Below are positions 31,522 through 43,871 of a stretch of DNA of 64,000 bases, one piece after another; position 1 is the first letter of the stretch, and every line of letters starts with the position of its first letter. The stretch covers positions 10,726,001 to 10,790,000 of the forward strand of contig OX419757.1 in assembly GCA_948567375.1 (NCBI GenBank). The letters run 5' to 3'. A program made the translations under genes and the position numbers. This stretch comes from Lunularia cruciata (Eukaryota > Streptophyta > Marchantiopsida > Lunulariales > Lunulariaceae). A model generated the notes under the pieces. The model was not told the DNA's origin. It was given only the letters and a program-made list of their open reading frames with translations, and made no database searches.

Positions 31522-32815
31522 TCAAACTGAAATCAAACCCCCTTCCTCCAAATCATCTTTACCCAAGGTGATGTCATGTGGGTCTTTGTCTTTGACCTCT
31601 ACCTCATAGCACTCCAAGTAATTGACTTGGACTTCGTCTTTGGAGTCTTTGGGAGACAAAGATAATGAATCTTTGGTTTCATCTTTATCTTTTGACAAAG
31701 TTGTTTCCCCAAGGTGGAGAACCTTTTTCCAACTCATAGTCACCAACTTCTAGTCTCTGGATGAGATGTCCTTGAGCCTCAACATCTGCTGGTGCCAATC
31801 TACAACAACTTGGGGACTATACAACCAAGGTCTTCCAATCAATAACGGTTAACCTGTTTTGGTCATAGGTCTCAACACAATGTAATTGAACTTAAAGGGC
31901 ACCTTCCAATGATCATAGTTATGTTTGATAGCATGCCTAAAGGCAGTCTGCTGGTTTGGTCCGCAAACTTCAAAATTCAATGTATTGGTTCAAACATACG
32001 GTACCCCAACCGGTTTGCAGTGTCCTTGGTCATGAAATTCACACTAGAACCTGAATCAATGGGTATCAATGTGATCATGCAATCTGTGATCTATGCATCT
32101 ACTTTGGGAGCTCCCAAATCCTTGTCTTTAATACAATAGATTGTTGGCTAGTCCTTCTTTGTCATTGCCTTAACTTTCTTGAGGGCCAAACTTAGCTATT
32201 TCTTTTATAGCTTGTTGTCCTCCCACAATTGCTTGAAGGTGACATCCACCTTCATGGACGCTAAATCCGCCACAATATCATATTGGAGTACTCCACCCAA
32301 CTTCACCTTCTTTACCTTTGTCTTTGGATTCAAAGTCTCTCCTTGTTCAAATTAGACTTAGGCCACTTCATGATGATGAACATAGTACTGGTAGTCTTGA
32401 CCTAAGGTTCTTTGGGTTTACTCACCTTTACTTTGATCAGATCATTGACTTTGGATTTGATGTCCACCAAAAAAACTAGAGGCTTTGTCTTTGTATCCTC
32501 CTCCAAATTCATTTCCCAAGTTCTTTGTACTACATCTTGAATTTCTTTTTGTAAGGCCTTAGCTTTGGCTTTTGCTAGAATCTTCTCTTGCTTTGCAGAA
32601 ATTATCGCTTTTGGACATAGCTTCTTTGGCTTTTGTGAAGACAAAGAAGTAGTATTCACTTCTTTGGGATCATGCTTCTTCTTACCCAAGCATGTCTCAA
32701 CCTTCAAAATTTTGAGGTCCGGCCATTCTTCTTCCAAAGCTGGACTTTCTTCTTGAGGTCTCTCTTGCTCAAGTGTTATACAATTTACATTAGTATCCCC
32801 TTTCGATTGAAGCAC
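31522..32815 (-). pseudogene. A2 protease and linkers
   Basis: A Lys/Glu-rich linker (32815-32402) is followed by a retropepsin-like part with the active-site motif IDSGSSVN (Asp at 32055-32057) and the LLIGRP-like end near 31830. An acidic linker then leads to RT (31746-31522). Frames change between the parts. It corresponds to A1 2458-3700. Confidence 0.78.
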
Positions 32816-32935
32816 AATATGCTCAGTTGGGGTCTATATATACTTTACTTGAGGCTTTGGGTTAGGTAGCTATGGGCATTGATTTCCATTGTGGCTTGAT
32901 CCTTTACAATTTCCATATAGTGGAACATATGCAAC

Positions 32936-34519
32936 CTAATGCCTTGGCCCAGGGCAATTTGAAGACCAATGGCCCATAGAGCCACAATTATAACATGCCC
33001 TTAATGCAACATTTTGAGGCTTGTTTTGGCCGCCCATTGGTAGTCTTTGTTGGGGAGCATTGTTGTTGTACTCCCTTGGTCCATACCTTGGACCTTGATA
33101 CAGTGTGCTTGCCTGAGGCTGTAGCTCTTGGGTCTGATACACTACCTCTTCTTCCTCACTTTTGTCCCATCTTGGAACGCAATTGATTTGTTGCACTAGA
33201 AATGCATTGTGGGTCAAACACTCCGTGTTGGCATGGCCTGATTTGCCACATGTAGTGCACAATACATTTGGTCGGCCAAATGAAGGAGGCTTTCTTTGAT
33301 CCTTTGCCCCAATCATTTGCATCTTAAAATCCATAAACTCTTTTATAAGAGTCTCCAGCTTATTGTTGACCTTATTTACAATCTTTGCTAGGGTTGTCAA
33401 TGATTTCTTTCCTGCCCACCTTTGTATTCTTCCTGGCTTTGAGTCTTCTTTGGATTAAAAAGAAGAACTAGAAGTGTAGATGATTCCTTTGAAGAAGGGG
33501 ATGTATTATGAGAAGCTCTTTGTTTGGGCTTCTTGCCTTTCTTCTCCCAATTTCTTTGGTTCTCAAAAGAATGAGAGCAAGCTGCCTCATATCGGGTGAC
33601 ATGTTTGAGTACCTTATCCGGGGAAGTTACATTCTTCTCCTTGGCAAAGATGTAAATCTTTGGTAACAATCCTCCAAGGAACTAGGTGATGGCTTGGGCA
33701 TCAAAGTAACCCACCACACCGGATTGCTTTGGAACTTGGTTCAATAGAGCTATGAACCTCTCAAAGTAATCTCTCAACTTCTCTTTCTTCCCTCTATCCA
33801 AATCATTTAATGCTGCAAACACACTCTTGTCATAATCAACTTCCTTGAATTGTTCTAGGAAGCTATTTCTCAAGTCTGCCCAATCAGCTGGATTGAACCC
33901 CTTTTGGGTTGCATGGGTATACCAACTTTGAGGTTTCTTTTGGAGCAAACTTGGGAAAAATTGCAGTTAGTCAGCGTAGTCATGCTTGTTATTGGCAAAG
34001 GAGATGACTTCAAATTCTTTGATGAATTCATCAAAGTCTTCATCTTGCTCCGTCCTCTTGTACTTTTGATAGGCATGCTGGGTAACGGGTAGCAAAGTCA
34101 TTCTTAAACTCTGGAAAACAGGTTGTGGTAAAGTGGGGCTTGATGGACCCAAGGTACTAGCTGGTGATTGTGCATTGAATTCAGCCCAAGGGTTCATAAA
34201 GTTCAAGATGGGGTCTTCATTGACAAATGGATCTTCTGCTAGTATGCTGACTTCAACTTGAGTCAGAGACAGAGGTTCAATATCTTTAGTTGGCTCTTTC
34301 AGATCCCTTCAAACAAGTCAAGGAATTGTATGAAGAAGATATTGACACTCTTTGTCTATCAAAATTCATGTTGTCTTCTCTCAAATTAATTCTTTTATGA
34401 AACCAGTTCCTTGATAACCCTTGAGGAAGTTCGTGTATTGGGTTGTAACAAATATGTTTGTCCGCTAGTGTCTTTCTTCTTCTTGGGATTTGGAGATGCA
34501 AAATAACCTTGCCACCCAA
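32936..34519 (-). pseudogene. gag: A2 gag with two intact CCHC zinc knuckles
   Basis: N-terminal gag pieces (34519-33967, with PRRRKTLADKH) and the capsid core (33948-33397: WYTHATQKGFNPADWADL, FLEQFKEVDYDKSVF) are followed by an open 154-codon frame (33400-32936). This carries two perfect knuckles, CTTCGKSGHANTEC (33218-33259) and CYNCGSMGHWSSNC (32954-32995), both C-x2-C-x4-H-x4-C. Knuckles bind element RNA for packaging. Stops and frameshifts break the capsid part. A1 lacks this knuckle region by deletion. Confidence 0.88.
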
Positions 34520-34770
34520 TCTCTTGTTTCTTCTACTTGAGGTCTTTCAAGGCTTCTTGAACTTCATGAAGAAGTTGCAAGTCCAACACCTTCTTCTTTG
34601 CTTTGTCAAAGGTGATATGGCTCTTTTAGCATTCTTCTTCTTCACGGTGCAAAGTTTGTTTATGAACTCTCTCTCCTTGTTGTTCTCTCAAAGTAGACAT
34701 TCATATTTGTTGGACACCCAATTTAGATTTGGCTTTGTATGCTTCCACTCCCAAGATTTGTGTCCCCAAT

Positions 34771-37700
34771 AGTATCACTTTTGCGACAATCAGTAAGTAA
34801 AAGTTGTTCCCACAGTGATACTAGTCAAAATGGTCAAATACAAAGTAAACAGTCACAATGTATTTCTTCTTGAGTTTTTTTTATCTCTTAGGTAGAAACC
34901 ATACCCAGAAGAGAGTAACAAGAACTAACTTGTAGTCTCATCACAAAATAACACTCCATAATTCATAATAGTTCCAGTTCTTTCCAAACAAACTTTGATT
35001 GTGATGATTTGGATTGTTCCAAAAAAGGCTACTTCACTACAAAACAACCTTGCCTTAGAATTGTGTTCTTCCCTTCCACCAAAGGCACAATTTCCTTGAT
35101 CAAAATTGCTTTGCATCAACCCCATGTTGCACTCACTAATGCAGAATACTACCAACACTATAGTTCCTCTCAGATCTATCAAGGCATTCTTTCGATTGTT
35201 ATTCACTTAGGATCAAACACACAAAATGAAATCAGCACTATGGAATCCAACATCCAACAAGCTTGCTGATTTATATTTCTAAATTCTTCAAACACTCACA
35301 AACACACACACTAGACTGATACTCAAAATAACAAGAAGCTGAAATAACAAGCACTGAGTTACAACACTTTGCTTTTCTCAACTTCAAAAATATAAAATAC
35401 TTAACTACAACACATTAAAAATGATTTCTTTAAATAGGCAGAGCACTTTGACATTTAACTAACAAAAATACCATTCTACAACAACTTTACCAACCTATAG
35501 ATCCAAAATGACAAACCACCTTGTCATATCTGCCTCTTCATATCTCAAAATCATTACTACTCAAACACAATGTCAACCTCAACTTTGGCTTCCAAACCAA
35601 ATGTTACTCCTATCACTTCTCCTTGGTCCCTCTTATACTACTACTCCCTCTTCTATTTCTACTACCTCTTAAGTTGGAACTACAATTGCACTCATGGGCA
35701 TTCTATGTAGCTCTTTATCAGCTAACCCACTCTTGTATAATGTCCTAGGTAACTCACTCAAAGACACCTACACTCCTACTTGTACAACTTTGGCCTTCTT
35801 CTCCTCCTTCACACTACTCCAAAGTTTCTCTAACTCAAAGTTCACTTAATCTAACCTGAGACAAACATTGTCTCCTACTTCAATCATTCTTCTTTCTACT
35901 CTATCTCTCAAGCAAATCATCAAACTGTTCATATTGACATCCTTTGCCTTCCTCTTTTTAGTTTCATGCACAATCAACTTCAACTTCCCTTCAGCTTTTG
36001 CACTCAACATTGCTCTTATTCTCCCAGTGACTTCTCCTACCAACTCTGATACATACCCCCAGGAATATTCCACCTTCAACTCTTCTCTATACATCTTCAA
36101 CTCATCTTTGTAATCGGCTGCCAACATCTTCTTCTCCTCTGCATACTAAGCAATCTGACCCTCAACACTTCTTACCAGACTTCATAGTCTTTCTTCCTCT
36201 TGATGTCAGATTGTTAACTCCCTCTACCATGCTTGGTCTTTCTCTACCATGCTCTTCTTCAGGCTTTCTAACTCCTTCTCCAACACAGCTGCCATTGCCT
36301 TTGCGTGTATGCCTTCAATATGAGCTTCACTTTCTTCACATTTCATCTTCTTGGTCACCGCCTTTTGCTCCTTCAATTCTTTGGCTTGATAGTCCATCTC
36401 TCTTCCACACCTATCAAAAGTCTCTTGCAAGGTCTATAAAGTCTTCTTTGTAAGACTACATCCACTTGATGTTCTTCAACTTCTTCTTCTCTCTAGGTTA
36501 ACATTTCCTTCAATTCTCTTGCTTCTTCTATCAGATACCTCATTACCTGCAACTCATCCTTTACCTCACAATGATGTTCCTATATCTCCTTCTTCTTCTA
36601 TTTCAACTATAGCAACAATAGACACACAACCATCAACAAGTACGCCACTCCATAAAAGTCTTTGTCTCCACCTTGAACTTCATACTTGGCCTCCATCTGT
36701 GCTTCTTTAACAAGGCCCTTACTCCAAAGTTGAGATCTTTATACCTTCAACGTTACTTCTTCCGAGCTCACCTCTTCTTCCTTCTATTGGCTTGTAACTA
36801 CAGCTGCAGCCTATAGTAATCTCTTTGACCTCACTCCCTTCTTTAGTGGTTCATCCAACTCCTCTATAGGTAACTCCAAACAGGGGGGCATCTCCTCCTT
36901 TCATACGATCAATTGCCACATAGAATTCTGCATCATCTTTTACTGTCCCTACATTGATTGAGTGCTAAACTTCATCTTCACCTTCACTCTCACTGTTAGA
37001 CTCCTTGCTCTACAATGTGATTTTATCTTCTTTGGAGTTTTCTCTCTTTGACTTTGTCTTTCCTTTAGACTCTGTTCCCAAAGATCCATCCATCACCACA
37101 TCCTTACCTTGTGGGTTTAGTCTTTGTGTCTTTCATTGTGGAAGGAGTAATACTACTCCTTTGGGTTTAGTTACTTCTTTGTCTTTGGGCTTCTTCCTTC
37201 CACCATCTTCCTCTATCCGATCTTGGTGAAATGATCATTGTTGGACAGCAATTGCAAAATATATTATTACTCCTTGTTATCCACTTCACGTCAAAGATCA
37301 GGATGGAAATGAAAAACCATCCGATGCTTCTCCTCCATTTTCAATAGATTCAACCCCAAGTAGAAATTTTCTACAAACAATAGAAAGTAGTATGGCGGCA
37401 ATTTGTCCTCCAATTGACAATCATCTGCCTTGTTTTTGGATGGAAGCACTTAGCCCAATTCACCTTCTCTCTTGCAAACATTTGGTGGAAAAAGACCGTA
37501 TGTTTCATATTCACATATGTCGTTTGCTCTGGCTTGAACATTGGCATTAGCATGCCCACAATATTTGCTTAATCGGGTCCTAATAGGAATCCACCTTGTA
37601 GCCATTGTTGATTTGCGGAGCGACAAACAAATTCCTTACTTCTGTGGTCTCTTCCAAAGCTTCACACTTCTGATGGAAAGGTGACTCCAGTTGCATCTCT

Positions 37701-38353
37701 TGATTCCCTTCCCAAGACTAGCTTCCAATCTGACTCACTCCATCAAGCCGGATTTCCTCTCTTCCCCATTACTTTGGGGCCTTCCTCACAATTACTAGTA
37801 GTTATCTCTACTATGAAATCTGGAAAACTCACATTCTAGTTCCAAGCCAAAACTGTAATACAAAGTCTACTCAAGATTTCAATTAAAGCTACTACATCTA
37901 ATTGCCAAATTGCAAAACTCCTCACTATGAGTGCATTCTTACTCCTCTTTGCCATTATCTACTCACAAGTTCTTTGGCATTCAAAAACTATCCCCTCTCT
38001 TTGATGCAACACTCTAACCCCTTCTAGACTTTGAAAAATTTCACTCTCAATTGGCTTTGTGACTCGCATTCCTACAAAACAACCATTTAAAGGGATAGGG
38101 TACTATCCTGACATGTCCGATTTCCCCCGACGTCTTCATATGGGGCTAAAATTCCCTCTCCAAAGATGCCCTTCTTTGGTTTAGGCTCTTTGTAAGTCCC
38201 CTCTGAGTACTTCCTCTTCTAAACCAAAGTCAATTTCTTTGGGTTTACTCCAAAGACACATAAATCCATTCTTTTCTTCTTCCTTTGGCTGCAATTTGGT
38301 TTTCTCAATGCACTTCTTCAGATAAATTCATTAAAAAAAATGTGGGTACCACA
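34771..38353 (-). repeat. 5' LTR of A2 (3583 bp remaining)
   Basis: On the minus strand it begins TGTGGTACCCACA at 38353 and runs through the LTR-ORF and tail to about 34771. A deletion has removed the last LTR bases and most of the primer site: GTGATACT is followed directly by ATTGGGGACACAAATCT, the end of the primer site plus leader. The leader then matches A1 903-1010. Confidence 0.88.
35557..37955 (-). pseudogene. LTR-ORF copy in the A2 5' LTR
   Basis: The ATG at 37953-37955 aligns with the MGGGKK start of better copies (KNALIVRSFAIWQLDVVALIEIL). The next recognisable part is FFHQMFAREKVNWAKCFH near 37440-37500, then an acidic linker near 36920-37040, and coiled-coil segments near 36430-36224 and 36127-35846. 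The stop TAG is at 35557-35559 after a DIVFE end. Many stops and frame changes. Same unrecognised protein as at 60037-62466. Confidence 0.72.
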
Positions 38354-41300
38354 CTTTAGGTCCATCTATATCTACTAATATTTCTTCCTCTTCCATATGT
38401 ACCACCACTGAAATGATATCCTCCTGATCTAACACTTGTCTCTCTCTACCTATCTCAATTACTTTGGGTAAATCCCCTAAATCCACCTACACTCCAATGT
38501 TAATTACCTCAGCTTGGGTTCTTACATGAATAGTTAATAAAGCAACAACACTATCTATTTTGTGTGTCACTAATTCTAATCTAATGCCAAGATTATTTGA
38601 TACTCTGCCTACTTTCCAATCTGTGCATTCCCTAAGGCTAATCAACAACCAATTCAAGTCCACATTGTGAGCCTACTTGTGCAAAGTCTCATCAGCTTGC
38701 AACTTCAATTTGTGGAGATATGCCTTGTGTAGTTTAGCATTGGTCTTTGTACACAACATTGGCTTGAATCTTTGAGTGGCTGACTAGATGGAGTTTAATT
38801 TGTCCACTTCCAACCCTACCTTACATTGCGCTTGGTCAGCATCCAAAGTGGATCCATCCAAAATCTAACTATTGTATTAATTGATGAAGCCTTTGTTCTT
38901 CCTGCACTCATTCCAACATCCAAGGTCCACTACTGATCCTTGCAATCCACCATCTCTTGCCGTTTGGATAGTGTGTTGGCATGTTGCTCAAGCCTTACTG
39001 CCTATTGATTGAGTTCTTTGGTTATGCATGCTACCTCCTCCATCATGATGACCAATTTGTCCTTCTCCTAAAGTTCCTCTGTTTGGTGGTCAAGGTACTT
39101 TTTGTGCTAACATAACCTCCTTACAAGTCTTCCACTAACTACTTTTGTACCATGACATCAACTCAAAGTACTTTGGCTTCATGTTGTACTCACGTCATAG
39201 TTGTTCTCTCTTCTTTTAACTTTAGGACCAATTGTAGCTCCATCATCACATCAGGATACTCCTCTTGGAATTTGTGGGGATGTGCCTTCAAATACATCAA
39301 CAATAGACACAAAACACTTGATAGGTAGTTGATCCCTTGAAATGTGGTCTCTTCTCTTTCTTTCTTGGCATCAAACTTAATAGTCTATATGGTACCCACA
39401 TTTTTCATTTTTGACAAGTTTTGAGGAAAAACTGCATTGCTGAAACTGAATTGAACCCAAATGGAGAAGAAAGAAGGAGAAGCTTGTGTTTTGATCTGAC
39501 CCAAGAAAGTCAACTTTGTGTCAGAGAAAGAAAAACTTGGATCAGACTTGAAGGTTGTAGACCCAAAGTAGGGTTACTTTGCATTGGAATGAAAGTTGCA
39601 GGTCATGATTACTATAGGGCTTGTATCTCAATGACCACATGTCCAAATCGTGCATGCTTTATTTCATTGGAAGTGTCCCTTTCAGGACTTTCAGTTGCCA
39701 CCAAAATCATTGAGGTTGGAGGTCTATAACAAAAGTTACAAGCATTTGAAGTTTCTAGAGTAGGTATATAGAGTAGTTGAGTACTTCAAGTTACAAGCTA
39801 CTTTGCCTCAGGACAAAGGTGACCCAATCCAAGGTAGTTAGACATCGGATGCAGATGACTTTAGGGGTCTTGCCAGAGTCATCTGAGAAAGTTAGAGTAG
39901 AGATAAAGAAGATAGATAGACAAATAATGACTTCAGTTTTAATTCAAATCAAAGAGGTGATAGAATTAGAAGAGGAAATTGTTGTAGTAGATAAACCCAA
40001 AATGAAAGATACAGTTGAAGTTACATCAGGTGTAGAAGCTGCAGAAGAAATAGACATCGGATCAGGTTTATAATTGATTTGCGATTTGAATCGATAGATA
40101 TGAAGAAGTGGGTTGTCATTTTGGATCAGGAGATTGTTATGAAGTAGCTCAGGTAGTTAGATAACCATTAGTGATCTACCAATTTAAAGGAGGCATTCAT
40201 ACTATCTTCTTATTTAGTATTGTAATTTCAAAGTTAAGTAAAGTAAAGTGTTATAACTTAGTCCTCATCATTTGAGCTTAATTTTGAGTATCAATCCTAT
40301 GTGGGCTTGTTAGTGTTTGAGAAGTTTGAATTGCAGTCAATGAGCTTGTTGTATGTTGGATTCCATAGTGCTAATTCCATTTTGTGTGTTTGATATTGAG
40401 TGGATAGCAATTAGAGCAATACCTTGACAAATATGTGAGAAAATTGTAGTGTTGGTAGTATTCTGCAATTGTGAGTGCAACATTGGGTTGATGCAAAGCA
40501 ACTATGATGAAGGAAGTTGTGCCTTTAGTGGAGGGGTGGAGCACAAGTTTGAGGTGAAATCATTTCATAGTGAAGTACCCTTCTTTGGGAGAACTAAATC
40601 ATCACAATCAAGATTTTTTTGGAAAAAATTGGATGAATAATGATTATGGGTGTTTTGATTTGTGACAAGATTGCAATCTAGTGCTTGTTACTCTCTTTTG
40701 GGCGTGGTTTCTACCTGAGAGATTAAAGACACAACCAAGAAGAACTGTTTGTGACATTTTACTTTTTATTTGACCAATTTCTGAATTGTATCTATGTGTG
40801 AACAAACTTTTACTTATTGATTACCACAAAAGTTATACTTGCTGGGTTGTCACTTTCTACTTCTTTGGTCAAGGTCTTTGTCTTTTTACTCCAACACAAG
40901 GTTCTGTAGTGTGCACCATCTCATCTTCATCCAAATTACTTTGGGTTATCCTTTGGCCTCATTGCAACTATTGTATACACTGCACAAATACTTAGGATTT
41001 TACCATTTTTTCATCTTTGGGTAAGTCCATACATGAAGTGTCCACACCCTTCATTCTTGCAATCTCCTCATGAAATTCCCAATCCAAATGTGCATCTTCT
41101 TCCTCTGTAGCCTCTTGTTGTACTATGAGTTCCTCCTTACTCTCTATCTCCAAATTCCAAGGCTGCAATGTTGGTTCCTCCTCTTTTAACTTTGGATTGG
41201 ACTTGGCTCCCTCATCCTTTGCACCAGAAGAAAAATCTACTATAGTGGTAGCTTGAGAGAATTCACTTGTCATGTTTTTCTTGTCTTCAAGGGTGAGACA

Positions 41301-42050
41301 ACAACCTTAAGTTGAGACCTCTTCCTTGTCTTTGGAGCCAAAGTTGTTATTTCTTTCTCCTACATGTCTTCATGAAGTAATGATCATTCTCCTTCATCTC
41401 TTCAATGTATCTTACCTCAATTAGATCAACATTCCTATGCCAATTGGGATGGAAATGGGACACCAACCATTGATATTCCTTGGTGGTCATTAGGTTGAAC
41501 CCAAAGTAGATGTAAACTGCAATAGACACATAATCATGTGCCTTGTCCTTTGGTAGAAGCACGCCGCCCAATTCACACTAGCAACTCCAAACATCAATTG
41601 GAAGAAGATTGCTTGATGCTTTGTTACATACATGGTTTTTTTAGGCTCCATCATTGCCATCACCACCCTAATGATGCTACATTTCACCAAGTCTATGTAC
41701 CTCTTGACCTTGTATCCATTCTTCTTCCATGGCTAGCTAAAAGACACCTTTAATCCTACTATTTTGTCCAAGAGATTACACTTCCAATCAGTCTCCTGCA
41801 TCTAACCCCAACTCAAAGTCTCTAGTTGTCCTTTGTCCACCAAGTGGAATTTCTGTGCTTCCCCACTTCTCAAGTCCCTCATTGCACTTACTGGGTGCAA
41901 TTTCAATCATGAACTCAAGGAAACTAAGATTTTAGCTCCAAGCTAAAAAAGTAATTTTTAATTTGGTCAAGACCTCATATTAGGCTATCGTATATAACCT
42001 CTGAATAACCAAGTTTCTAACCGAGATAGGAGGCATCTGTCTACAATTCT
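38354..42050 (-). pseudogene. Older LTR-ORF copy split by a short family-A LTR
   Basis: The first half (42050-40855) has the SVRNLVIQRL-type N-terminus, KTMYVTKHQAIFFQLMF and YFGFNLMTTKEYQWLVSHFHP followed by an acidic linker. The second half (39387-38354) resumes with GINYLSSVLCLLLMYLKAH, which aligns with the GVEYLREVVCPLLVKLEHK segment of 61344 onward, and continues as a coiled coil. The inserted LTR occupies 39388-40854. The A2 5' LTR cuts the copy at 38353. It is the most decayed copy that still aligns along its length. Confidence 0.65.
39388..40854 (+). repeat. Family-A solo LTR, short form (1467 bp)
   Basis: It starts TATGGTACCCACA and ends GGGTTGTCACT (usual CACA). Flanks are GTCTA (39383-39387) and TTCTA (40855-40859), a target duplication with one mismatch. 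Like 21914-23835 it lacks most of the LTR-ORF and shares with it the CATTGGAAGTGTC and GTTACAAGCATTTGAAG blocks, so the two form a short subfamily. The C-terminal ORF trace ends DIGSG near 40070. Confidence 0.82.
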
Positions 42051-42776
42051 TGGTTTGCATTGTATCACTCTTGCAATCACAAGCTCTCATGAAAAGTAAT
42101 CCTGCTACCCTCTCTTTGACCCTTTTATAATTTCTTGCAAGTTCCAAATTTCTCTGACTTAGTGACTCTGCAAAATCAACATTGCCCTTGTCCTGTAACA
42201 TGTAAGGTTGTAAGGTTCAGTAATGCTGCTTCTTTCCCGCATATTATGCGCTCCTGTGTTAACAACAACTGGATTTTCACGATGAGAGCTGTCTGCAGTC
42301 TGTGGCCCTCTAGATTCAACTGCATTTCTAGGAGATCAACGTTACTCTATTCATACCCGAAACAAATGATACTATGAAACGTGAGGGCATATTGTATCTT
42401 GTTGACCTTTATTCTTACTTCAATCAGCACAGTAACAGGAATATCGAGTATCGTAGTCTGCACGACCCGCTATACACTGGGCTTGATAGACTTAAAAGAG
42501 CTATGTCTCTAGTCTAATCAGATGTAGATGAAAGGTAATCTCCGGCTTCGTGAACTCTGTACGTGCATACAGAACCGAATTGAATCATACTAAGATATGT
42601 AGCTCTTTGCCAAAGGCAAAGAAAGATGAAATTCTATAAACATTGAATTAGCCCAGGTTATTCTCAAACTGTAATGATCATAAATCCTGCACCACCATGA
42701 ATCACGCTTCTAAGTTGGCTGAACAGTTTTATCAATCCCGAAGCTCTAAACATCCTGAGATGCAGATCTCATCAGC
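42051..42776. other. Gene flank, no feature recognised
   Basis: The left part (to about 42205) may be a faint extension of the LTR-ORF remnant. The rest reads as unique sequence downstream of the extensin-like gene and should hold its 3' untranslated region; TTGATAAAAC and GAGAATAACC on the minus strand are weak poly(A)-signal candidates. Confidence 0.4.
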
Positions 42777-43871
42777 TTAGTAGTATGGACCTGTATAAGG
42801 AGGTGAAGGAGATTTCTCTGGGGGAGGTGGTGACTTCACAACGACCGGTGGTGGTGGTGGAGTTTTGACTGGAGGAGGAGGAGACTTCACCGAAGGTGGT
42901 GGTGACTTAACATATCCGGGAGGGGGAGGAGATCGCACTGGAGGTGGTGGGAAATTGACATACACTGGAGGAGGTGGTGATTTTACGACGACTGGTGGCG
43001 GAGGCGATATCATTGGGGGTGGTGGTGGTGATTTTACAACAATGGGAGGGGGTGGATATCGAACTGGAGGTGGAGGCGATTTTACGACGACTGGTGGTGG
43101 GGGAGATCTCACTGGAGGAGGAGGAGATTTAACGACGACGGGAGGAGGTGGAGATTTTGCTGGGGGTGGAGGAGACTTGCAAGGCTTGCGTCCCTTGTAC
43201 CATTTGGAAGCACAGTCCTTGTCGTCCTTGTCCTTGCCATCATCCTTGTCTTTCCCATCGTTGACCTTGCCGTGGCCATCCTTGCCGTCTTTGTCATGGC
43301 CATCTTTGTTCTTGCCTTGTCCATCTTTATTCTCTTTGTTATTGCCATGGCCGTCCATACCGTGTTTGTCTTTGCCATCCTTATCCTTGCCGTGACCATC
43401 CTTGTCCTCTCTATCTTTGTTATCACCCTTGCCGTTCTTGTCCTTGCCATGGCCGTCTTTGTCGTCCTTGTAGTCCTTCTGGTCTCTATCCTTGCCATTC
43501 CCCTTGTCATTATGGCCATCCGTGTCTTTGCTGTGGCCATCTTTGTCATGCTTCCCATCGTCATTGTCATCATGGCCATCCTTTTCATCGCCGTTGTTAT
43601 CATGGCCATCTTTGTCTTTGCTATGGCCATCTTTGCCATCGCCCTCGTTCTCATGGCCATCTTTGGAGTCGCCGGACTTAGAACCGTCATAGTTCTTTCT
43701 GTCTCCACCGCTTTTCCATTCAGTTCCACCGTTACCCGTGAGCTGCTCAAATTGTAATTGAAGCTGTTCAAACTGATCTTCAGAACTCGCTTCAACGGGA
43801 CCCCACAGCTGAAGGGCGATGATGCCCACCAATGCTGTTAGAAACAACACCTTTGGGTTTAGAAGCCCCAT
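42777..43871 (-). CDS. Extensin-like hybrid proline-rich cell-wall protein with Asp/Lys/Gly/His-rich repeat domain
   Basis: A single-exon gene of 364 codons from ATG 43869-43871 to TAA 42777-42779. Residues 1-28 form a signal peptide (hydrophobic LFLTALVGIIALQLW, likely cut after VEA). Residues 63-219 are a low-complexity charged repeat of KDGH/GKDKDG units, rich in Asp, Lys, Gly and His. Two Cys (220 and 231) bracket ASKWYKGRKP. Residues 233-364 are extensin-type: eleven SPPPP motifs separated by VVVK, VR and VK, ending YTGPYY. In extensins the SPPPP prolines are hydroxylated and arabinosylated and the protein is set in the cell wall (established). The charged domain is unusual; pectin or metal interaction is only a guess. 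The frame is intact, unlike every TE frame here, and a TATA box lies upstream. Confidence 0.85.
   Translation of the reverse strand: MGLLNPKVLFLTALVGIIALQLWGPVEASSEDQFEQLQLQFEQLTGNGGTEWKSGGDRKNYDGSKSGDSKDGHENEGDGKDGHSKDKDGHDNNGDEKDGHDDNDDGKHDKDGHSKDTDGHNDKGNGKDRDQKDYKDDKDGHGKDKNGKGDNKDREDKDGHGKDKDGKDKHGMDGHGNNKENKDGQGKNKDGHDKDGKDGHGKVNDGKDKDDGKDKDDKDCASKWYKGRKPCKSPPPPAKSPPPPVVVKSPPPPVRSPPPPVVVKSPPPPVRYPPPPIVVKSPPPPPMISPPPPVVVKSPPPPVYVNFPPPPVRSPPPPGYVKSPPPSVKSPPPPVKTPPPPPVVVKSPPPPEKSPSPPYTGPYY

Larger units (their letters stand above)
29521..38353 (-). mobile_element. Ty3/gypsy retrotransposon A2 (family A), 3' truncated
   Basis: Read on the minus strand: 5' LTR (38353-34771), a trace of the primer site, gag with two zinc knuckles, protease, RT, RNase H and the integrase start, ending at 29521 within the segment after GIDFVG. 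No 3' LTR follows. Order and sequence match A1 throughout. The right flank (38354 on) is an older family-A LTR-ORF, so A2 also seems to have landed in its own family's LTR. All frames are broken except the knuckle ORF. Confidence 0.88.

Noticed and set aside
42865-43795. Long open frames on the plus strand and in another minus frame across the extensin-like gene
   Set aside because: They are shadows of the GC-rich, codon-biased repeats of the gene at 42777-43871. They lack a signal peptide that makes sense with the repeat and have no promoter of their own.
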